Below, piece after piece: positions 49,248 to 55,001 of a DNA stretch of 55,001 bases. Position numbers and translations under genes: made by a program. Within the stretch, counting starts at the first letter, position 1; the number at the start of each line of letters is the position of its first letter. The stretch is taken from contig NZ_RDQR01000018.1 of the NCBI RefSeq assembly GCF_003703835.1, positions 1-55,001 of the forward strand, given 5' to 3'. The DNA is from Auritidibacter ignavus (GTDB taxonomy: Bacteria > Actinomycetota > Actinomycetes > Actinomycetales > Micrococcaceae). A model generated the notes under the pieces. That model ran no database searches, was not told the origin of the DNA, and saw nothing but the letters and a program-made list of their open reading frames with translations.

Positions 49248-49637
49248 TCATTCCGAAAAGGAGTCTTCCGCCATTTCCGCGATCAGCTCCCAAGGCAGGT
49301 GCTCCCTCACGTGTCCGCACCGACCGCGACAAGGCCTGATCAACACGTCGTCGGCAACTTGTTGGACAAGGTCAGCATCAGCTCCAAGTGCTTCCGCAAT
49401 CCATACGAGTTTCTCAGCGCTCTGGAGACGGTTATGAGTCTTCTTTGCTGATAGATCCGGTCTTCGCCTAACGTAGGCGCCAAAACCGGTCGTTGTTTGG
49501 GAAGCGAACCACTCAGTCATATGCTCTCGTTGAAAGGTCCGCCAACGGCCTGTCCTCTGGCGATTGGTTTGCTCAAAAGAATCTGATATCGGGAGGGGCT
49601 CAGGTAACCGAGCTAGCAGCCCTGCAAATTCTCGCAC
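49248..49637 (-). CDS. Conserved hypothetical protein, paralogue of the ORF at 53928
   Basis: 129 residues from a GTG at 49637. It aligns along its whole length with the ORF at 53928-54368: both carry LPISD, REHM-EWFASQ-TTG, SAK-T-NRLQ, LVWIAEALGAD-DLVQ-VAD and HLPWE-IA. Similarity continues upstream of the GTG (EDIDFDV against DTDIDV), yet no start lies there, so this copy is probably the 3' part of a frameshifted gene joined to the frame at 49613-49906. The family is not recognised. Confidence 0.5.
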   Translation of the reverse strand: MREFAGLLARLPEPLPISDSFEQTNRQRTGRWRTFQREHMTEWFASQTTTGFGAYVRRRPDLSAKKTHNRLQSAEKLVWIAEALGADADLVQQVADDVLIRPCRGRCGHVREHLPWELIAEMAEDSFSE

Positions 49638-49906
49638 GTCAAAATCGATGTCTTCCAGAGACTCTCTCTCGATACTCGACCATCAACCATTCGCATAGTC
49701 TGCTGGTGTGTTCTGATGAAATTCGGGAAATAAAGTAAATAGTGTGCACCGTTGCCCTGCCCGGCGACACCGCCCTGGGGAACCGTGACGACTCGGGAGG
49801 CCACATGGATTTCCCGCACCGGTTTGTCGAAGTTCTCATCTAAAATGAACGAGGGCCAACCACATGACTCGGATGCGGTCCACGACAACAGGGGCAGGTA
49901 TTTCAC
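49613..49906 (-). pseudogene. Probable 5' part of the same broken gene
   Basis: An open frame from a GTG at 49906 (VKYLPLLSWTAS...) that reaches TMRMVDGRVSRESL and then leaves the homologous register near 49650. The next frame continues as SLEDIDFDVREF into the ORF ending at 49248. One-base change near the serine-leucine overlap would join the two into a protein of about 215 residues. It overlaps no other good gene, but the call rests only on frame continuity. Confidence 0.35.
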
Positions 49907-49921
49907 GGGGTGAAGACCAGC

Positions 49922-51130
49922 ATGACGAAGACTAAGCCGTGGGAAGTCTTTCATGTCTTCCTCAGACTAGGACTCACCTCTTTTGGCGGACCTATTGCTC
50001 ACCTTGGATATTTCCGAAATGAGCTAGTGTCTCGCCGGCGGTGGATCAGTGAAGAGCACTACGGACAGCTGGTCGGGCTCTGTCAGTTCTTACCCGGCCC
50101 TGCCTCAAGCCAGGTAGGTTTCGCTTTGGGATTCATCCGAGGTGGCTACCTGGGAGCGGTAGCAGCTTGGACGGCGTTTACCCTGCCCTCGGCACTATTG
50201 CTCGTGTTATTCGCCATCGGCGCCGTGAATTTGGACGGTGCGATCGCAGAAGGTCTCGTCATCGGCCTGAAGGCGGTGGCCGTTGCTGTGGTCGCACACG
50301 CTGTGTGGGGCATGGCAAAATCCTTAACACCTGACCTGCGGCGCATTCTCATCGGGATCGTTGCCGTCGCCCTCGTCTTAATCCTCCCCTCGAATATCGG
50401 TCAAATCGGCGCCATCGTGGCCGGAATCATTGCCGGCGTCATCTGGTGCCGTCACCTGGTTCAGACACAGCCTGCCCCACTCAGCGTGGAAATCTCCAAA
50501 TACGTGGGCATCATCAGCGTTGTACTCTTTGCGGTCTTGCTGTTCGGCTTACCAATCATCACTGCCCTCTGGGACGACCCCTGGGTGAGCTTGACGGACG
50601 CGTTCTACCGTGCCGGTGCCCTGGTCTTCGGTGGCGGCCATGTCGTCTTACCCCTACTCCAAGCCGAGCCTGCGGTCACAGAAGCAGTCAGTCAAGATCA
50701 ATTCTTGGCCGGTTACGGTGCGGCCCAGGCGGTACCTGGACCGTTGTTCACGTTCGCAGCATTCCTCGGGTTCGAGATGGGATCCGGTGGGAGCGCATGG
50801 CTGAGTGCAGCCCTGGCACTGGTCTCCGTCTTCCTTCCAGGTATTCTGCTTCTGTTGGCTACCCTGCCATTTTGGTCCAAGATTCAGCAGAACCAGGTGG
50901 CCCGTTCTGCCGTTCTCGGGGCCAATGCTGCCGTTGTCGGCATCATGACAGCCGCGCTGATCACTCCCATCATCACCGAAGGGATTACCGGATATGCCAC
51001 ACTGATCATCGCCGTGGGGTGTTTCGCCTTACTACTGTTCGCCAAAGTCCCAGCATGGTCGGTGGTGCTCATCGGTGGATTGGTTGGTGTGGTAGCTTCG
51101 GTGACCGATGTGGGGCTGACCTGGGTCTAA
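49922..51130 (+). CDS. chrA: Chromate transporter (ChrA, long-chain CHR family)
   Basis: A 402-residue membrane protein with two homologous CHR halves. The first starts FHVFLRLGLTSFGGPIAHLGYF and has LVGLCQFLPGPASSQVGFALG; the second has FYRAGALVFGGGHVVLPLL and GYGAAQAVPGPLFTFAAFLG. These are the signature motifs of two-domain ChrA, a chromate efflux pump probably coupled to proton movement. The ATG at 49922 is chosen; GTG 49910 is in frame. It stands alone in the accessory region, without chrB or chrR nearby. Confidence 0.92.
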   Translation: MTKTKPWEVFHVFLRLGLTSFGGPIAHLGYFRNELVSRRRWISEEHYGQLVGLCQFLPGPASSQVGFALGFIRGGYLGAVAAWTAFTLPSALLLVLFAIGAVNLDGAIAEGLVIGLKAVAVAVVAHAVWGMAKSLTPDLRRILIGIVAVALVLILPSNIGQIGAIVAGIIAGVIWCRHLVQTQPAPLSVEISKYVGIISVVLFAVLLFGLPIITALWDDPWVSLTDAFYRAGALVFGGGHVVLPLLQAEPAVTEAVSQDQFLAGYGAAQAVPGPLFTFAAFLGFEMGSGGSAWLSAALALVSVFLPGILLLLATLPFWSKIQQNQVARSAVLGANAAVVGIMTAALITPIITEGITGYATLIIAVGCFALLLFAKVPAWSVVLIGGLVGVVASVTDVGLTWV

Positions 51131-51312
51131 TTGCGACCCCCGTTATCGCGGTATGGGCTGTGAGACGGGGAAGCAAACTAGTGCCAGTTTTTGGACCTCG
51201 GGGTGTTGCGAATGGTGACGTGGTGCATGGCCTCCGGACCAATCGATTCAAAGTGCACTACATACGGCAGTCTGTGACGACTGCTTGATTGCTCTCGTCA
51301 ACAGGTGGTCTA

Positions 51313-51527
51313 GTGTCTGACGTTATTGACCGAAATGGTATCAGTACACGTCTGCAGAAAATGGCTGTTTTCTGGCGGGATCGAATCAACCAATGGCGTG
51401 CAGAGGGCACCGAGTCAGGAACACAGAAACGCTATGCCCAGCAATTCTGGTCAGACCTGATGAAGTGTTTCACTTCTTTTGGTCCGGTGTGGTGATCGGT
51501 AAGGCAAAAGCCCGACGAGACTCATAG
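51313..51527 (+). pseudogene. Internally deleted N-terminus of a class I DNA methyltransferase
   Basis: From the GTG at 51313 the frame reads VSDVIDRNGISTRLQKMAVF and RYAQQFWSDLMKCF, like the N-terminus of MmeI-type or BREX-like N6-adenine methyltransferases. Normally about 30 residues later comes FFxSGVxxGEAK. Here FFWSGVVIGKAKARRDS follows at once in another frame, then a TAG. So an internal deletion with a frame change has occurred, and the catalytic domains are missing. Confidence 0.55.
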
Positions 51528-51547
51528 AAAGCCCCCAGGTAGTAAGG

Positions 51548-52949
51548 GGTCGTGCCTCACAGAATAATCCCCGCGAAATCTTTCTCCCGGGCCACCAGGC
51601 ACGACGACGAGGGGGTCATGGTCGACAAGGACGTATCTATGAGCAGCCGAATCGAGATCACGAAGAACTACGCCACCGCCTACACGCAAGCGCCGAAGAA
51701 ACCTAAAGCCGCGATCCTCGATACCGTCACCGAACTCACCGGGTGGAACCGCGACCACGCCCGCCAGCAACTCACCCGCCGTACCCGGCAACCCCAAGGA
51801 CGCGCGACAGCCACAGTCGCGGTCATCGACAGGCCGAAGACGAAGGCCCGCAAATACTCCTACGACGCGGTCAAGATCTTGCCATACGTGTGCTCGATCG
51901 CCGGCGGCATCTGCGGTAAGTACCTCGCCGCAGCCATGAAAGGCCTACTGGACTGCCTCGAAGCCCACCCACCTGATCCCGGGCAAAGGCCGCTACAACC
52001 ACAGCGTGCGTGCCAAGCTGTTGGCGATGAGTCCGGCGACCATCAACCGGTACCTCAAACCAGTCCGTGACAAGGATCCCCTGCCTGGGAAGTCAGCGAC
52101 GAAGCCCGGGAGCCTACTGCGTAACTCCATCACCGTGCCCAAGGCCGGTGACGAACTCGACGACGAACCCGGCTTCTTCGAAATCGATACCGTCGCCCAC
52201 TGCGGCCCGACTCTCAACGGCGAGTTCGCCCGCTGCGTGAACGACACCGACATGCACACCGGGTGGGTCTATACCCACCCGATGAAGAACAACGCCTCGA
52301 CCCACGTCGTCGATGCCTGCACACAACTCGTCAATACTGTGCCCTACCTGGTGACCGGACTCGACTTCGACAACGGGTCCGAGTTCATCAACCACAACCT
52401 CATCGACTGGGCCGCTGACCGCAAGATCTTCTTCACCCGGGCACGCCCGGATACGAAGAACGATCAGGCCACCATCGAATCGAAGAACAACCACTTCATG
52501 CGCCGGTACGGGTTCTCCTACCGCTACGACACCGCGACCGAGCTACAGCTACTGCAACGCCTGTGGCCGTTGGTCAACGACCGCCTGAACTTCTTCACTC
52601 CGAGGAAGAAACCGACCGGGTATTCCACCGATCATGTCGGCCGGCCGCAAACGCGTCTACAACTCTCCCGAAGACACCGTATCAACGATTGCTGGATTCC
52701 GGGATCCTCAACGCCCAGCAGAAACAAGAGCTTCAGAAGTACCGGGCAGGTCTGGATCCGGTCGGCATGGCTGCCGAGATCGATCAGATCCAGCAACGGT
52801 TGATCAAGCTCGCTGCGGGCAAGACTGCGAGGCTTGAACGCCAGATCGAGAAAGCTCAGGCCCAACCGGATCCCGCGGGCATCAAGGTCCACCACACCCG
52901 GGCCGGCTGAGACCCCGGTTAGCGGGGAAAATATGTGTGAGGCACGACC
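51548..52949 (+). mobile_element. Integrase-type insertion sequence with inverted ends
   Basis: Both ends carry GGTCGTGCCTCACA followed by a less conserved extension ending CCCCGC (left 51548-51574, right 52922-52949 inverted). It is about 1.4 kb long. No clear target duplication was found (AGTAAG on the left, TGCAAT on the right). The transposase inside is frameshifted. The family is the rve-type integrase core group often filed under ISNCY or IS481-like. Confidence 0.75.
51639..52910 (+). pseudogene. Integrase-core transposase, several frameshifts
   Basis: The N-terminus is MSSRIEITKNYATAY with a TGWNRDHARQQL helix-turn-helix. The middle holds the DDE core: FFEIDTVAHCGP, LDFDNGSEF and NDQATIESKNNH. 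Three register changes are seen: near 51970 (before HLIPGKGRYN), near 52640 (4-bp GGCC repeat before GRKRVYNSPEDT) and near 52677 (before YQRLLDSGIL). Removing these would give a protein of about 420 residues ending at the TGA at 52908. Confidence 0.8.
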
Positions 52950-53004
52950 TGCAATTCCCGGGGATCTTGACATGAGGCACTCCGGGGTCCCTTGATCGCT
53001 AGGT

Positions 53005-53312
53005 CAGTCTTCTCCGGTGTCGTCTGGGTCTGGTGGCGGGCGGCCCGGTAGCAGACTCTCCACGGTGGCCCATTTGTCTGCTTCGGCAGCTTCGAGCACT
53101 ACGGCTAAGAGTTCCGGGTCTGATCTGCGCAGGCGGTCGTATCCACGGCCTTCGGCCAGCCACCGGGCCGGGGCTGACTCGGTATCGTCGATGATGTCCT
53201 CATCGGTCTTGTCGTTGACGTCGAACCTGTCTTTGAGTCCCCGGCTCCAGGTGATCGCCCGCCGGCCCTTGGTTCCTGCAACGTACTCACCCCATAGCCG
53301 GCGGCGTTACCC
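53005..53312 (-). pseudogene. C-terminal fragment resembling a plasmid replication initiator
   Basis: The frame reads LWGEYVAGTKGRRAITWSRG and GLKDRFDVNDKTDEDIIDD, then about 60 polar residues and a TGA at 53007-53005. The WxxGTxGRRAIxWSRGL pattern with a following TDE motif resembles the C-terminal part of Rep proteins from actinobacterial plasmids; a relaxase is another possibility. The N-terminal catalytic domain is absent: the frame begins where the tape-measure fragment stops. Confidence 0.4.
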
Positions 53313-53905
53313 CGGCCGATGCTTGCGATCGCCTTGCCGATGCCCTTGACACCGGCGATGATCGCCTCGGCGGCCAGATTCGCTTTGAGCACGTCCCCAA
53401 AGACGCGGGTCTTATCCCCGGTGTCGTCCATCTCGTCACCGAGATCATCGACTGCGTCCTCCAAGTGCCCGGCGTCCTTGGCAGCGTCTTTCGCGTCATC
53501 GCCTGCCCCGTCGGTCTCGTCACCGAACTCGCCGAGCGCATCGTTGTTGGCCTTGAGTTCTTTTTCTAGCTCGTTGAGCTCAGCTCCGGCGTTGTTGAGC
53601 TGGATCTGCCAGTTCTTCGTGCGCGAATCGTTCTCCCCGAACGACTCGGCCGAGTTCTCCAGCGCGGCCTTGAGTGTTTCGATCTTGGCCTTTTGGGTCT
53701 CGATGTCTTTAGCCAGCACCTGGTTACGAGCCGTGAGCGCATCCGCACTGGTGGCGTTCTTCCCGAACTGGGAAGCCACCAGTTTCATCTCCGAGCCCAG
53801 CACCCGCATTTCACGGTTGATGTCGGTGATGGCCCGCTTGAACTCGCGTTCACCTTCCAGACCGATCTTGAGACCAAACGAGCTATCAGCCACGGTGAAG
53901 GTCAC
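53313..53905 (-). pseudogene. Phage tail tape-measure protein, N-terminal fragment
   Basis: About 200 residues: SFGLKIGLEGEREFKRAITD, VLGSEMKLVASQFGKN and a long coiled coil (NQVLAKDIETQKAKIETLKA, ELEKELKANNDALG), then KANLAAEAIIAGVKGIGKAI. These are the hallmarks of siphophage tape-measure N-termini, which are normally 700-1500 residues. After about 53325 the register changes to unrelated sequence, so the protein is cut. It is the only clear structural phage gene here. Confidence 0.75.
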
Positions 53906-53915
53906 CTCCTCGAAC

Positions 53916-53921
53916 TAGAAT
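53916..53921 (+). promoter_or_regulatory. Candidate -10 for leaderless ORF at 53928
   Basis: TAGAAT is 6 nt before the GTG at 53928, the same form as at 25620. It points away from the tape-measure gene, whose start is only 10 bp on the other side. Confidence 0.4.
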
Positions 53922-53927
53922 TAGGTA

Positions 53928-54368
53928 GTGGGAATCGTCCGCGATGCGAGGGAGCACAACGTGAGTGACACCGATATTGATGTGCGCCGGTTCGCGAAAC
54001 TGCTTGCAAAGCTGGATGCGCATTTGCCGATTTCTGATGCTATGGAACAAGCCGATCCACAAAAGAATGGGCGCTGGTGGTCCTCGCAGCGTGAACACAT
54101 GGCGGAGTGGTTCGCATCGCAAGCGACGACCGGCAGCGTAGCGTTCATGCGGAAAGAACCGAATGTGTCGGCGAAAACGACCTATAACCGGCTTCAACAC
54201 CCCGAAGGGCTGGTCTGGATTGCTGAGGCGCTCGGAGCCGATACCGATCTGGTCCAGCGTGTGGCTGACGAAGCGTTGACGATTCCCAGACGTTCCCGCA
54301 GTGCATTTGTTCGCTCGCACCTACCGTGGGAAATGATCGCGCAGCTGGCTAAATCCCGGCTGGGATGA
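53928..54368 (+). CDS. Conserved hypothetical protein, paralogue of the ORF at 49248
   Basis: A 146-residue protein without membrane segments. Its middle has WWSSQREHMAEWFASQATTG and a helical C-terminal block LVWIAEALGADTDLVQRVAD, both shared with the ORF at 49248-49637. The GTG at 53928 has a leaderless -10; the GTG at 53961, with GGGAG 6 nt upstream, fits the shared start DTDIDVRRF and is equally possible. The family is unknown. Being inserted between phage-type genes on the opposite strand suggests a moron or cargo gene of a mobile element. Confidence 0.6.
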   Translation: MGIVRDAREHNVSDTDIDVRRFAKLLAKLDAHLPISDAMEQADPQKNGRWWSSQREHMAEWFASQATTGSVAFMRKEPNVSAKTTYNRLQHPEGLVWIAEALGADTDLVQRVADEALTIPRRSRSAFVRSHLPWEMIAQLAKSRLG

Positions 54369-54636
54369 TGTCGTCGATGAACCACACCCGTGCTGGTTTC
54401 GCTCGTCCTGTCTCGATCCGCCAGCAGTCCACCAGGTCCAGGAGCTCGCCGAAGACCATCAGGCCCACCTCGTCTTGTCTCAGGCCGAGGTGGGCTAAAC
54501 CGATGTAGGTCAGGCGGGTGAACACTGCCTGGTCGGATTCGACTATCCGTCCGCTGAAGCATCGTGCGAGGGATGAGATGGGTGACTCCGGTCCAATTTC
54601 GCAGGGTCGCTTTCTTCCGCCCGTTGGCCGTGCCAA
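54349..54636 (-). CDS. Hypothetical protein of phage tail region
   Basis: A 95-residue frame. The C-terminal part (GLMVFGELLDLVDCWRIETG, then KPARVWFIDDIIPAGI) looks like the small proteins that sit just before tape-measure genes in tail modules, and the gene is in the right place and orientation for that. The N-terminal 30 residues are unconvincing and may be upstream junk. The 3' end overlaps the ORF on the other strand by 20 bp. Confidence 0.4.
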   Translation of the reverse strand: MARPTGGRKRPCEIGPESPISSLARCFSGRIVESDQAVFTRLTYIGLAHLGLRQDEVGLMVFGELLDLVDCWRIETGRAKPARVWFIDDIIPAGI

Positions 54637-54719
54637 TCATGAGGAAAAGTTGTATTGTTCTGACCACCACTGGTGTCTATCTCTCCCCGTTACATTTATT
54701 TATAGGTCCTTCTAGGGTA

Positions 54720-54940
54720 TTTCTTAGGTCTATCTAAGGAGCTGGTCGCTGGCTCTGGTATGGCTGTGTTGCCCTGTCATTTCATGGTCCGGGGGTGTTG
54801 CCGCCAGCGGTCCAGGACGCGCGTTGACTTCTCATAGGGATGCGGCCCAAGCAGTGTGTTGAGGTTTCTTCGTCACGTGGGTGCAAGCATCGGGTGTCAT
54901 GATCACAGCGGCCTTGCTACCAGCAGTGAGGAAGACTGCC
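54720..54940 (+). ncRNA. Candidate bridge RNA region in the IS110 left end
   Basis: In IS110-group elements the non-coding stretch upstream of the recombinase encodes the bridge RNA. Here about 220 bp of non-coding DNA precede the IS110 start. It contains a 10-bp stem (54744-54753 with 54803-54812, two G-U pairs) around a 49-nt loop, as expected of a guide-loop domain. No loop assignment to donor or target is possible without the other end and the insertion site. The left boundary is not known. Confidence 0.35.
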
Positions 54941-55001
54941 ATGACAACAACCTACGATGTGATCCTGGGGCTAGACGTTGGTAAAAGCGCACAATACGGA
55001 T
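54941..55001 (+). mobile_element. IS110-family transposase, N-terminus cut by the window edge
   Basis: MTTTYDVILGLDVGKSAQYG runs off the window. The LGLDVGK segment is the first motif of the RuvC-like DEDD domain of IS110 recombinases, with its catalytic Asp. GAGGAAG precedes the ATG. The element reads rightwards; whether it is intact cannot be seen. Confidence 0.85.

Noticed and set aside
50446-51288. 280-residue plus frame within chrA
   Set aside because: Arg/Cys/Ser-rich out-of-frame shadow of ChrA.
52950-53004. Third copy of the GAGGCAC terminal word of the IS
   Set aside because: Only a short match (TGAGGCAC at about 52974), not enough to call a nested element.
53319-53918. 199-residue plus frame opposite the tape-measure fragment
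   Set aside because: Ser/Ala-rich antisense shadow of the coiled-coil coding strand.

Overview
The window looks like the chromosome of a high-GC actinobacterium, most likely of order Micrococcales (Micrococcaceae-like; the genus cannot be settled from sequence alone). This rests on the pafC-tatA-tatC-helY order, a polyprenol-phosphomannose synthase beside rbpA, a bcc-aa3 respiratory branch (qcrCAB with ctaE, and ctaC-ctaD-ctaF), the DUF3043, DUF3097 and DUF3054 families, a type 2 leuA, an hrcA-dnaJ operon with a CIRCE box, and many promoters that look leaderless. No tRNA, rRNA or CRISPR array was seen.

Layout. 1-0.7 kb: the 5' end of an ISL3-type transposase abuts a 3' remnant of pafC, so the DNA-damage regulator gene appears broken. 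0.7-9.1 kb: Tat export (tatA, tatC), the helicase helY, a metal-site-less amidohydrolase homologue and ppm1, facing rbpA and an SPFH/NfeD membrane pair. 9.3-13.5 kb: a maltokinase-cap-like protein, aroD, a DUF3054 membrane protein, a stand-alone AsnC-type RAM domain, a decayed IS5-type element and trpD. 13.6-22.8 kb: the terminal respiratory chain. ctaE-qcrC-qcrA-qcrB run on the plus strand and ctaC-ctaD-ctaF on the minus strand; they converge on an NADP-dependent oxidoreductase. 23-28.5 kb: an A-type Fe-S carrier, a small hypothetical protein, an M20 dipeptidase, a DUF3043 protein, pyrD and an alpha/beta hydrolase. 28.5-39.4 kb: a long co-directional minus-strand run hrcA-dnaJ-rsmE-phoH-ybeY-corC-like-era-leuA-recO-uppS covering heat shock, ribosome maturation, leucine synthesis, recombination and cell-wall lipid carrier. 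39.4-44.6 kb: DUF3097, DUF4870, hemW-lepA and rpsT.

44.6-49 kb: an AbgT-family transporter next to two carboxypeptidase-G2-like M20 peptidases, a plausible uptake and cleavage module for p-aminobenzoyl-glutamate or related acyl-glutamates. 49-55 kb: accessory DNA. It holds two paralogous unknown ORFs on opposite strands, a chromate transporter, a deleted DNA-methyltransferase remnant, a frameshifted integrase-type IS, a phage tape-measure fragment fused to what looks like a plasmid Rep C-terminus, and the left end of an IS110 element whose non-coding leader is where a bridge RNA would be expected.

The core is compact, with ATGA overlaps and short gaps, and most of it is single-copy housekeeping. 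The novelty is concentrated at the two window ends and in the leaderless promoter pattern. Family assignments come from reading the translations; no database search was run.
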